A stretch of 64,000 bases of DNA, from NCBI GenBank assembly GCA_030684645.1, contig JAUXUF010000311.1, positions 20,236 to 84,235 of the forward strand, read 5' to 3'. Positions within the stretch are counted from its first letter, which is position 1; the number at the start of each line of letters is the position of its first letter. The notes below the pieces were generated by a model. It made no database searches, was not told the DNA's origin, and saw nothing but the letters and a program-made list of their open reading frames with translations. Shown here piece by piece: positions 43,639 through 52,816 of the stretch. The position numbers and the translations under genes were made by a program. Source of the stretch: Bacteroidota bacterium. GTDB taxonomy: Bacteria; Bacteroidota; Bacteroidia; Bacteroidales; Prolixibacteraceae.

Positions 43639-43781
43639 AATACAAATTTTGGATACTTCATTTTCTTACTGATAAAACTAGTGAATTTGCTGATTAAAAA
43701 GCACTATTTTTGATAACTCAAATCCTGTATTGGATAACTGAATAGTTACGTTTGATTTAATAACCGACTTATAGAATAGAT

Positions 43782-45470
43782 ATGGCCGACGAAAATAAAA
43801 TAATTTTCTCGATGTACAGGGTAAGTAAAACTTATCCACCGCAAAAACAAGTTTTGAAAGATATCTCCTTGTCGTTTTTTCTTGGAGCTAAAATTGGCAT
43901 CATTGGGTTGAATGGTTCCGGAAAATCAACCTTGCTTAAAATCATTGCCGGGCTTGAAGGTTCTTTTCTGGGTGAGCTTGTTTTTTCACCCGGATACACT
44001 GTTGGATACCTTGAACAAGATCCGCAACTGGACGAATCTAAAACAGTGAAAGAGATCGTGCAGGAAGGTGTTCAGGAAATCGTCAATGTGTTGAAAGCGT
44101 ATGAAGAAATCAACCTGAAATTTGGTGATCCTGATGTCTATGAGAATGCTGATTTAATGGATAAGATGATTGCCGAACAAGCAATACTTCAGGATCAGAT
44201 TGATCATTTTGATGCCTGGAACCTCGATGCCAAACTGGAACGGGCTATGGACGCACTTCAATGTCCACCTGATGATCAGCTTGTCGGTGAACTATCCGGA
44301 GGCGAACGTCGCCGGGTTGCTTTGTGCCGTTTATTACTCAAATCGCCGGATGTTCTTTTGCTTGATGAACCTACCAACCACCTCGATGCCGAATCAGTAC
44401 AGTGGCTCGAAATGCACCTTCAGCAATATAAAGGTACCGTGATTTGTATTACTCACGACCGGTATTTCCTGGATAATGTGGCTGGCTGGATTCTTGAACT
44501 CGATCGTGGCGAAGGTATTCCCTGGAAAGGCAATTACACTTCCTGGCTCGAACAAAAATCCAAGCGAATGGAACAGGAGGAAAAGGTTGCTTCAAAGCGC
44601 CGGAAATCCTTGGAACGCGAGTTGGAGTGGATTCGCATGGCTCCCAAAGCCCGTCAGGCAAAATCGAAAGCCCGCTTAGGCGCCTACGACCGTTTGATCA
44701 ACGAAGATGTCAAACAGAAAGAAGAAAAACTCGAAATCTATATTCCAAACGGTCCGCGTTTGGGCGAACGGGTAATTTCTGCTGATGCTGTTGCCAAGGG
44801 TTACGGAGATCGGCTGTTGTTTGAAGATTTAAATTTTGTACTTCCTCCTAATGGTATTGTTGGTGTTATTGGGCCGAATGGTGCAGGAAAAACGACACTC
44901 TTTAAATTGATCATGGGATTGGAAAGCGTGGACAAAGGAACTTTTGAAGTGGGAGAAACGGTGAAACTTGCTTATGTCGATCAAACCCATAAAGCAATTG
45001 ATCCTGAAAAAACTGTTTTTCAGGTGATTACCGGCGGAAGTGATTTGATTTCGATAGGAGGGAAACAACTGAATGCACGTGCTTATGTTTCCAGGTTCAA
45101 TTTTGGCGGTGCCGATCAGGAAAAGAAATGCGGATACCTTTCTGGTGGCGAAAAAAACCGCTTGCATTTGGCTTTGGCCTTGAAGGAAGAAGGAAATGTG
45201 CTGCTGCTCGATGAGCCAACCAACGATATTGATATCAATACTTTACGTGCACTGGAAGAAGGCCTCGATAATTTTGCAGGCTGCGCCGTGGTGATTTCGC
45301 ATGACCGTTGGTTTCTCGACCGCATTGCCACTCATATTCTGGCATTCGAAGGCGATTCGAAAGTGGTGTTCTTTGAAGGTGGATTTACCGACTACGAAGA
45401 AAACCGCAAAAAGCGAATGGGCGATGTTGGCCCGAAACGTGTTAAATATAAAAAACTGGTGAAAGATTAG
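43782..45470 (+). CDS. ettA: energy-dependent translational throttle protein EttA (ABC-F)
   Basis: Two ABC domains (GLNGSGKSTLL, GPNGAGKTTLF), LSGGERRRVALCRLLL, about 560 aa. Confidence 0.93.
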   Translation: MADENKIIFSMYRVSKTYPPQKQVLKDISLSFFLGAKIGIIGLNGSGKSTLLKIIAGLEGSFLGELVFSPGYTVGYLEQDPQLDESKTVKEIVQEGVQEIVNVLKAYEEINLKFGDPDVYENADLMDKMIAEQAILQDQIDHFDAWNLDAKLERAMDALQCPPDDQLVGELSGGERRRVALCRLLLKSPDVLLLDEPTNHLDAESVQWLEMHLQQYKGTVICITHDRYFLDNVAGWILELDRGEGIPWKGNYTSWLEQKSKRMEQEEKVASKRRKSLERELEWIRMAPKARQAKSKARLGAYDRLINEDVKQKEEKLEIYIPNGPRLGERVISADAVAKGYGDRLLFEDLNFVLPPNGIVGVIGPNGAGKTTLFKLIMGLESVDKGTFEVGETVKLAYVDQTHKAIDPEKTVFQVITGGSDLISIGGKQLNARAYVSRFNFGGADQEKKCGYLSGGEKNRLHLALALKEEGNVLLLDEPTNDIDINTLRALEEGLDNFAGCAVVISHDRWFLDRIATHILAFEGDSKVVFFEGGFTDYEENRKKRMGDVGPKRVKYKKLVKD

Positions 45471-45483
45471 TTGAACAGTTTTT

Positions 45484-45532
45484 ACTCAGCGGGTGACATA
45501 CTCAGCAGGTGACTTCAAGTCACCTGCTGAGT
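45484..45532. repeat. 33-bp near-perfect palindrome (16-bp arms, 1-nt centre) plus degenerate direct copy of the left arm
   Basis: actcagcaggtgactt-c-aagtcacctgctgagt (45500-45532); actcagcgggtgacat at 45484-45499. Confidence 0.95.
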
Positions 45533-45550
45533 CGATAAAATAAAGAAAAG

Positions 45551-45580
45551 TCCGGAGCGGGTAATCGCTTCGGATTTTTT
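45551..45580 (+). terminator. Rho-independent terminator
   Basis: tccggagcg ggtaat cgcttcgga tttttt. Confidence 0.8.
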
Positions 45581-45724
45581 CATTTTCAAGGCTTTGTGAT
45601 TTGGTGAATGTTTATAACTTCCTGTAAAGTGGCTTTGATTCCTGAGGTGAATAGGCTAAATTTGGTAAGTAAAGGGCGAGGTATTTTTAGGAAATGAAAT
45701 TTTTACAATTGCCATATTGAAAAA

Positions 45725-45745
45725 ATACCCGCAATTGGCGGGTAT
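45725..45745. repeat. 8-bp hairpin at the left edge of the accessory block
   Basis: atacccgc-aattg-gcgggtat. Confidence 0.8.
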
Positions 45746-45798
45746 ACAACTATGTGCAAGGCGGCCTGCTTAATGGCATACTTTAAAATTTGCTTAAT

Positions 45799-46659
45799 AT
45801 GAAAAGAAAAAAATATAGTTCAGGAATTCCTTCATACTTCGATGCGATTCAAAAGATACTGGAAATTCAACGTGATATTTTAACTGGTGTTTTGCCTCAT
45901 TCAGGTGAACGAGGGAGTAATGATGAACAGAGATTAATTAGTTTTATTAAACAAATATTGCCACAAAGATTTGGAGTTGGTACAGGGTTTATAGTAAACT
46001 CAACTTCTAAAGGACTTACAAGCAAACAGAATGACATAATAATTGCAGATGAGTACTTTAATTCTCCACTGCATAGAGAATTATCAGCTCAAGTCTACCC
46101 AATAGAGACAGTGTATGCTACAATTGAAGTAAAGGGAACAATTTCTAAGTATAAGAAGCCAAATAAAAAAACTGATCTTGATCAATTACTAGAAAACATT
46201 TCTATTATTCGTAAACTCTCTGAAGTTAAAAAATATATTGAGTATCAACCAAAGCCAAAAGACAAGGAACATTCTAACCAAGTAGTTACAAAAAAAAGAG
46301 AATTTCCAAATAACTTACCGCCACGAAGTTATCTTTTTGCATACAATAGTGATGATTGGAAGTCAATAGATGATTTTATTGCTTCTCTTCAAGCAGCTAT
46401 TATAAATCATAAAAACACGCATATTCATGGTGCTATCGTATTAAATAGGAATTGGTTCATTAAACAAAAACCATATGATGATTCAGTAGAGCTATTTGGA
46501 TATAAGGATAATTCATTACTTAGATTTACTGTAAATTTACTTCATGGAATTCAAAGTATGCCAATGAGTATGGTTAATTTAGATAATTATTACACTCTTT
46601 TAGATAAAATGCCCCTTATAGACACTGAAGATTCAGGTTTCATCGGTAATATAGATTAA
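45799..46659 (+). CDS. DUF6602-like protein with PD-(D/E)XK-like motif
   Basis: ORF 45790 (TTG) or 45799 (ATG); HSGERGSNDEQRLISFIKQILPQRFGVGTGFIV...SKQNDIIIADEYFNSPL...VYATIEVKGTISK. Confidence 0.7.
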   Translation: MKRKKYSSGIPSYFDAIQKILEIQRDILTGVLPHSGERGSNDEQRLISFIKQILPQRFGVGTGFIVNSTSKGLTSKQNDIIIADEYFNSPLHRELSAQVYPIETVYATIEVKGTISKYKKPNKKTDLDQLLENISIIRKLSEVKKYIEYQPKPKDKEHSNQVVTKKREFPNNLPPRSYLFAYNSDDWKSIDDFIASLQAAIINHKNTHIHGAIVLNRNWFIKQKPYDDSVELFGYKDNSLLRFTVNLLHGIQSMPMSMVNLDNYYTLLDKMPLIDTEDSGFIGNID

Positions 46660-46710
46660 AATTAAGTAAAAGATTTAAACGATTATAGTGATATAATAAC
46701 AAATGCCCAG

Positions 46711-46840
46711 CACATAACAAACGCCATATTCCATAAGGGTTTCAGAAGGTTTGCAGCAGTTCGTCCCGCAAGTAGTTTTGCACGGGGGATACAGACGTAG
46801 CTCCGCAATCCCTTACAAAACATGGCGTCGACCGTTGCAA
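46711..46840. repeat. long imperfect inverted repeat, attC-like
   Basis: AACAAACGCCAT (from 46716) and ATGGCGT (46822-46828)...ACCGTTGCA (46831-46839); inner TAAGGG (46734-46739)/CCCTTA (46810-46815). Confidence 0.5.
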
Positions 46841-46929
46841 GAAAGTGTGGACAGCGGCAGTGTGGATATCAAACGAACAAAAACTATAGACAGAGATAAA
46901 ACAAAAACGAGCAAAAATTTGGTCAATTT

Positions 46930-49900
46930 ATGGCAAAATATCAAGTTGGAAATAAAGTAACAAACGTAAACTCACATGAAAAAGGAGTTATTATTGATGT
47001 TCTTGCAGGAGGACGTGGACGACAATTATATCGTGTCCGATATGGGAATGAGGATAAAGACTCTTTAGAAACAAATCTTATACATGACACAGATTTAACC
47101 GACCCTTTTGAATGTTGCAAACAAGGTCTTTTTGGCTCATATTTAGATTTTTCTCGAATAAATACAACATTCAAAATTCACAACACAAGCAATAATACTA
47201 TTTCCTCATTAAAGGCTTCTAAAACAATTTTTAAAGCGTACCAATTCAAACCGCTTTTAAAATTTCTTAATTCTGCAAATCGGCGTTTGTTAATTGCGGA
47301 CGAAGTAGGTCTAGGTAAGACTATTGAAGCCGGTCATATAATGATGGAACTTGCAGCACGAAAAGAATTGAGGAACGTTCTTGTCGTTTGTCCTAAAATG
47401 TTACAGGAAAAATGGAAAACTGAACTAAAAGAGAAATTTAATTTTTCCTTTAAAATTTACGATAGAAAAAAAGACTTGGTAAATGATTTGAGTTCAGGTA
47501 CGGTAAAAGGAATTGTAAATTACGAATCGATACGAAGTTCCGAGAAAAATAAAGAAGAAACCAATCCCCTTCTAGCCCTGATTGCTGAACATATAATAAA
47601 ATTTGATATGATATTGTGCGATGAAGCGCACAGAATGAGGAATAGTGGAACTAAAACTTATAAAGGTGCTGAGATTTTAATGCCTTTTTCAACTTCCGCA
47701 GTTTTCCTGACAGCGACGCCAATAATGATTAGTGAAGAAAATCTTTTTAATTTGCTTTGCTTGTTAGACAACCAACAATTCAATAACAAAGAAATTTTTC
47801 AAACATATTTGTCTATCAATAAACCATTTATTACTGCAATTTCTCGGTTGAACAACAATGTAAATCTCCTTGAAATTGCAGAGAATCTTAAGAAATCAGG
47901 ATTATATATTCATTACGGAGAGGAGAACACATATGAGAAAAATACTACTGTTGATCAATTGTTCTCTGGTATTCCTCTTTATAAAAAAATCATTGAAGAT
48001 TTAACCACAAAGCCTGATACTATTGATAATAGAGTTCAGTTGCAGTTTGATATTTCTTCGATGAGTATGATGAATAATATTTTTTCTCGTACCCGAAAAC
48101 GTGAAGTAACCACCGATTGGACACAACCAGTACGAGAACCTCAAACAAAAAAAGTTGAACTTTACGAAGATGAAAGAGAACAATTTGAAACTGTAATTAG
48201 TGAGTATATTGAGGATCATGGCTATATTGATGAATATGGTGATGCAAAATTATCACAAGGACATGCTTTAGGTTTAATTCAAAGAAAAAGGCGAATTGCA
48301 AGTAGTGTATATGCTTATCTGAATGAAGAAGATTATTTGAATAAAGGTCTTGATGAATACGCATCTTATCGCGATGCCAAATTTGATGAGCTAATCGAAA
48401 TCATCAAAGAAATTGTAACTAACAATAAAAAGAAATTAATAGTTTTCGCTCTATTCAAGAATACATTAAAATATCTTGCAATAAGATTACTAAAAAGTGG
48501 CTATACTCCAGTAGTCATCCATGGAGATATTGCCGAAAGAGATGAAGTAATCAGGAAGTTTAAAACCAATAATTCTGTGAATATATTGCTTTCTTCTGAA
48601 GTTGGAAGCGAAGGATTGGATTTGCAATTTTGTGATGCGTTGGTTAATTATGATTTGCCCTGGAATCCGATGGTTGTGGAACAAAGAATAGGTCGTATCG
48701 ATAGATTTGGACAAAACTCCCAAATAGTAAACATTTACAATCTAATTGTCAAAAATTCTATTCAAGAAGAAATATTTGACAGATTATTAAATCGAATTGG
48801 AATATTTCGTAGTTGTATTGGAGATTTGGAAGCAATTTTTGACAAGGATACAGAGTCGGGCACATTGCAACAAAGAATTGTAAAATTAGAGAAAGAGCTT
48901 TATTGTACTGAACTAACCGAGGAAGAAAGAACACAAAAAATAGAAAATATAAGTAAAGCCATTCTTATTGAAAAACAAAATTTAGAACAGATTAATGAAG
49001 GACTTACAGATACACTCACAAACGATACTTATTTCAGAAATGAAATAGAGAAAATACAAAAAAATTATCGTTATATAACTGAAGAGGAACTTTATAACTA
49101 TATTCAATCTCTAATTCGTAATCATTTAACAGAATGTACTTTAAAACACATTAGAGAAGGTGTTTACAAATTTTGTATTCCTTTATCCAACAAAACGTAT
49201 TTGACAAATTTTCTTAACCGATACCAATCCTTTTCAAATGATGTAGAAACTGAATTATTGTTTCGTCAATTTATTAATTCCATCAGAGATAATTCTGAGT
49301 TTGAGTTGACATTTAATCAAGATACTGCATATAATAATCAAGGACTAATATTTGTAAATGCCTATCATCCACTTATCATCGCGACAAAAGAATGTTTTAA
49401 GCAGAATTTCAAAGAATCAAATACTGCGTTTCAATTTGGTATAAACAAAGGACAATTTAATGATTTACCTCAAATAACATGTGGAGAATATTTTCTCGCT
49501 ATTTACACAATTTACTTAACCAGAAAATGGTTTGGGAAAGTACAAAACAATGAATTGTTAATACCAATTGTTTTTGATATTAAATCTGATTCAATTATTA
49601 ACGACAAGGATGTGTCCGAACAATTTTTTGGAGTATCCCAATTATACGCAACTGTAAACCAAATTCCATATCAGCCAACAAATGATTTGATAGATGAAGT
49701 TAGAATTGACATGGCGATGAAAATTGATTCGATATTTAATGATTACCTGGAAGACCAAAAAATGCGTTTAGATACAAGTAAGGCTTTGCAGATTCAACGA
49801 ACAGAGGAATTTTATAACAATCGAATTAAAATTTTAGAACAAACTCTCTCTGATTTGGAATTTAAAGTACAACATTCTTTTTCGGAGGAAGAAAGAGCTC

Positions 49901-50046
49901 GTATTCAAAGAGTTTTGCCTGCTCAACGAGGTCTTTTAAAGAATATGATAGCCGAAAAACAAGAAGCTATTCAAAAAATTAATGATAGTGAGATACAAAC
50001 CAAAGTACCCAAGTTAATATCATTGAGTCAAATTAAAGTTTATTAA
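46930..50046 (+). CDS. RapA/SNF2-type DEAH helicase (1038 aa) with SH3-like N-terminus and long C-terminal extension
   Basis: LLIADEVGLGKTIEAGHIMMEL, MILCDEAHRMRN, FLTATPIM, LIVFALFKNTLKYL, LLSSEVGSEGLDLQFCDALVNYDLPWNPMVVEQRIGRIDRFGQ. Confidence 0.93.
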   Translation: MAKYQVGNKVTNVNSHEKGVIIDVLAGGRGRQLYRVRYGNEDKDSLETNLIHDTDLTDPFECCKQGLFGSYLDFSRINTTFKIHNTSNNTISSLKASKTIFKAYQFKPLLKFLNSANRRLLIADEVGLGKTIEAGHIMMELAARKELRNVLVVCPKMLQEKWKTELKEKFNFSFKIYDRKKDLVNDLSSGTVKGIVNYESIRSSEKNKEETNPLLALIAEHIIKFDMILCDEAHRMRNSGTKTYKGAEILMPFSTSAVFLTATPIMISEENLFNLLCLLDNQQFNNKEIFQTYLSINKPFITAISRLNNNVNLLEIAENLKKSGLYIHYGEENTYEKNTTVDQLFSGIPLYKKIIEDLTTKPDTIDNRVQLQFDISSMSMMNNIFSRTRKREVTTDWTQPVREPQTKKVELYEDEREQFETVISEYIEDHGYIDEYGDAKLSQGHALGLIQRKRRIASSVYAYLNEEDYLNKGLDEYASYRDAKFDELIEIIKEIVTNNKKKLIVFALFKNTLKYLAIRLLKSGYTPVVIHGDIAERDEVIRKFKTNNSVNILLSSEVGSEGLDLQFCDALVNYDLPWNPMVVEQRIGRIDRFGQNSQIVNIYNLIVKNSIQEEIFDRLLNRIGIFRSCIGDLEAIFDKDTESGTLQQRIVKLEKELYCTELTEEERTQKIENISKAILIEKQNLEQINEGLTDTLTNDTYFRNEIEKIQKNYRYITEEELYNYIQSLIRNHLTECTLKHIREGVYKFCIPLSNKTYLTNFLNRYQSFSNDVETELLFRQFINSIRDNSEFELTFNQDTAYNNQGLIFVNAYHPLIIATKECFKQNFKESNTAFQFGINKGQFNDLPQITCGEYFLAIYTIYLTRKWFGKVQNNELLIPIVFDIKSDSIINDKDVSEQFFGVSQLYATVNQIPYQPTNDLIDEVRIDMAMKIDSIFNDYLEDQKMRLDTSKALQIQRTEEFYNNRIKILEQTLSDLEFKVQHSFSEEERARIQRVLPAQRGLLKNMIAEKQEAIQKINDSEIQTKVPKLISLSQIKVY

Positions 50047-50048
50047 TC

Positions 50049-51665
50049 ATGAGTTATACCGTAGGTTTAGATTTTGGGACCCACCAAACGAAAGTTTGCA
50101 TTGAAGATGCTTCAAATCCAGCTCAAAAAATTTATGAGTTTTTTGAGTTTGACGATTTACAGGGTGTTAAATCAGTATTGTTTCCGTCTATTGTTCAAAT
50201 TAACAATGATGACTCAGTTAGTTATGGTGGTTATGTTGATGAAAGTAACTGTAAAACAATGTCGCTTTTTACCACAATGGAACCAATGTTAGTGTTGCCA
50301 GAAGAACCAAAGTTAGAACTTCCCATAAAACCCGAAAAATTGCATCCGCCAAAACCTAAAAAGCCAGATTTAAAAGGGCATTCTATAAAAGAGCAACTTC
50401 TTTTTCAAGATAAATTCACGAAAGATTATTCGGATTGGGAAAGTAAATGCCGTCAAATAGACAAAGAACATAACAAGAACATTGAAAATTGGGAATTAGA
50501 TTGTACTGCTATCCAAAACGATTACAATTACGATTTAGATGATTATAATTCGGAAAAACATAAAAAACAAAAAGAATTTGAAATTGCATTGGCTATTTGG
50601 GAAAAAGATAGTATGCCAAGAAAACACATATTCAGATATTTCAAATTGGCCACCTTTTCTGACCAAGATTGGCAATTTGGTATTGAACCTGAAATTATTT
50701 CAGTTTGGTACTTAACTTTTATTCTCTTTAAAATTCGGGAAAATTTCGGCAACGATTTTTATAATCAAATGGGTGTTCCTTCCAGCTTTGATACTCATGA
50801 TGCAGAGAAACAAAAAAGTATCGCTTACAAACTTTTAATTGAAGCAAATCGCTTGATATCAGAATATAAGAATTTGGATTATTTCCTTAAAGCAAAATAT
50901 ACCGATTTGTTGAAAAATACTAATTTCGATGATTATACTGAAAAAAACATTAATGAATTGGGTCTAAATGTTTTACCCGAAGCATTCGCTGGATTATCCT
51001 CGATTACTCAGCAGGGTAAATTAAGTAGGGGAATGCACCTTCTTGTAGACATAGGTGGGGGTACGACCGATATTGCTTTTTTTACAATTACAGAAAAAAA
51101 ACTACCCGACATTCATGCTGTTCTATCTTTTCCTCAGGGATTGAACTATATTTTCGAAAATTTCATTGAAATAAATAATCTGAGTTCAATTGCAGAAGTT
51201 CAACATTTATTCATGAAAACCCAAAAAGGATTTGATCAATCCGTCTCAGTTTATCAAAGTCAGTTGAATGATAAAGCCAAGAAAATGATTCAACGAATTG
51301 AATGCGAATTTAAAAACAGAGAACCTGTACATGGAAGGAATGTTAAAGAATTGATACATGCTTTATCTGACAAGCCTCTTGTATATTGTGGAGGTGGTTC
51401 AATGTATGATAAAATGAGGATTCAATTACACTATTTTACAGATGTAAGGTTGATAAACAAAGATTTATTGAGTATTCCATACGTAAAAAACAAGAATATA
51501 GATACTTCATTATTTACAATTTTGGCAACTTCTTATGGTTTGTCAATTCAGTTAGAAAATGAAATTCAAATGACTCCGATAGAGAAAGTTTTTGACCCTT
51601 TACCACCAAAAGTAACCGAAGATATAAATGATTCGCCGATTGATTATGGACTTGCGGACACATAA
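50049..51665 (+). CDS. Hsp70/actin-fold ATPase with charged insert
   Basis: Phosphate-1 YTVGLDFGTHQTKVCIE; phosphate-2 LLVDIGGGTTDIAFF; adenosine motif VYCGGGSMYDKM; 2 nt after the helicase stop. Confidence 0.88.
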   Translation: MSYTVGLDFGTHQTKVCIEDASNPAQKIYEFFEFDDLQGVKSVLFPSIVQINNDDSVSYGGYVDESNCKTMSLFTTMEPMLVLPEEPKLELPIKPEKLHPPKPKKPDLKGHSIKEQLLFQDKFTKDYSDWESKCRQIDKEHNKNIENWELDCTAIQNDYNYDLDDYNSEKHKKQKEFEIALAIWEKDSMPRKHIFRYFKLATFSDQDWQFGIEPEIISVWYLTFILFKIRENFGNDFYNQMGVPSSFDTHDAEKQKSIAYKLLIEANRLISEYKNLDYFLKAKYTDLLKNTNFDDYTEKNINELGLNVLPEAFAGLSSITQQGKLSRGMHLLVDIGGGTTDIAFFTITEKKLPDIHAVLSFPQGLNYIFENFIEINNLSSIAEVQHLFMKTQKGFDQSVSVYQSQLNDKAKKMIQRIECEFKNREPVHGRNVKELIHALSDKPLVYCGGGSMYDKMRIQLHYFTDVRLINKDLLSIPYVKNKNIDTSLFTILATSYGLSIQLENEIQMTPIEKVFDPLPPKVTEDINDSPIDYGLADT

Positions 51666-51732
51666 TAATGAGTTAAAATGAATTTACAAATCAAAAAAAC
51701 AAGAACAAAACATAAAAATATAAACACCTTCT

Positions 51733-51798
51733 TGCAACAGCGGTTTTGCGTCAGTTTTTTTTGAAAAAAAATCGAACGCCAAGCTCCCAACCGTTGCA
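51733..51798. repeat. imperfect palindrome, short attC-like hairpin
   Basis: TGCAAC (51733-51738)...GCGT...tttttttt-g-aaaaaaaa...ACGC...GTTGCA (51793-51798); shares ACCGTTGCA with the 46.7-kb element. Confidence 0.5.
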
Positions 51799-51833
51799 CT
51801 GCCTGCCTCGATAACTCGGGGCGATCTTTGGCT

Positions 51834-51856
51834 GGTGCAGATTTGTAATCTGCACC
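51834..51856. repeat. REP-like perfect palindrome
   Basis: ggtgcagatt-tgt-aatctgcacc. Confidence 0.9.
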
Positions 51857-51948
51857 TCATAACGATGGATTTTTGATTCATTTCATTTTTCGCAAATCCA
51901 ATAATATCTTGCGTTACATAGCATTTCAGGATTTTAAAAATTAGAATC

Positions 51949-52785
51949 ATGACCAACATTAAACTATTCGAAAGCAAGCAAATACGGTCGGTTTGGAATG
52001 AAGCCGACCAAAAATGGTATTTTTCTGTTCAGGATGTTATAGAAGTTCTAACAGATAGTGCTGATGTAAAGCAGTATATAAAGAGAATTTTGAGCCGCGA
52101 TGAGTCGCTTAAAAGCAACTGGGGTACAATTTGTACCCCAGTTGAAATGACCGCGGCCGATGGAAAAAAACGAAAAATTCAAGCTGCAAATGCAAAAGGG
52201 CTTTTGCGAATCATTCAATCCATTCCATCGCCAAAGGCTGAGCCTTTTAAGCAATGGCTGGCACAGGTAGGTTCAGATAGATTGGATGAAATAGAAAACC
52301 CGGAACTGGCTGCACAACGCACAAGAGAGTTGTATAAACTCAAAGGATATCCCGAAGATTGGATTGAAAAGCGGATGCGTAGCATTGCCATTCGGGAAGA
52401 ATTAACCGAAGAATGGAAGAATCGTGGAGTTAAAGAGAAAATCGAATATGCTATTTTAACCGCTGAAATTTCGAAAGCAACTTTTGGATTGACACCTTCG
52501 GAATACAAAGAAGTTAAAGGACTTAAGAATCAGAACTTGCGGGATCACATGACCGATCTGGAGTTGATTTTCTCCATGTTGGGCGAAGCATCTACGAAGG
52601 AAATAGCAGTAAATACCGATACCCAAGGATTTGAGCAAAATAAGAGAGCGGCAAAAGCGGGTGGAAAGATTGCCGGAGATGCACGAAAACAGCTTGAAAT
52701 CAAATCAGGAAAGAAGGTTGTTACCAGTGAAAACTATTTGCCTGAGAATAAAAAGAAGGTGCCGATATCAAAAACGAATGAATAG
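51949..52785 (+). CDS. BRO-N family protein (phage antirepressor-like)
   Basis: NEADQKWYFSVQDVIEVLTDSADVKQYIKRI...GLLRIIQSIPSPKAEPFKQWLAQVG. Confidence 0.85.
   Translation: MTNIKLFESKQIRSVWNEADQKWYFSVQDVIEVLTDSADVKQYIKRILSRDESLKSNWGTICTPVEMTAADGKKRKIQAANAKGLLRIIQSIPSPKAEPFKQWLAQVGSDRLDEIENPELAAQRTRELYKLKGYPEDWIEKRMRSIAIREELTEEWKNRGVKEKIEYAILTAEISKATFGLTPSEYKEVKGLKNQNLRDHMTDLELIFSMLGEASTKEIAVNTDTQGFEQNKRAAKAGGKIAGDARKQLEIKSGKKVVTSENYLPENKKKVPISKTNE
52116..52144. repeat. 29-bp perfect palindrome within the BRO-N coding sequence
   Basis: caactggggtaca-att-tgtaccccagttg (13-bp arms). Confidence 0.9.
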
Positions 52786-52816
52786 AAAGATCGGATATTG
52801 ACAAAATACAGAAAGT

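Noticed and set aside
45725-45745. Terminator for ettA
   Set aside because: Hairpin lacks a T-tract; a better terminator is at 45551-45580.
46751-46960. ORF of 69 aa between the DUF6602-like gene and the helicase
   Set aside because: Covers the inverted-repeat element and the helicase start in another frame; no motif support.
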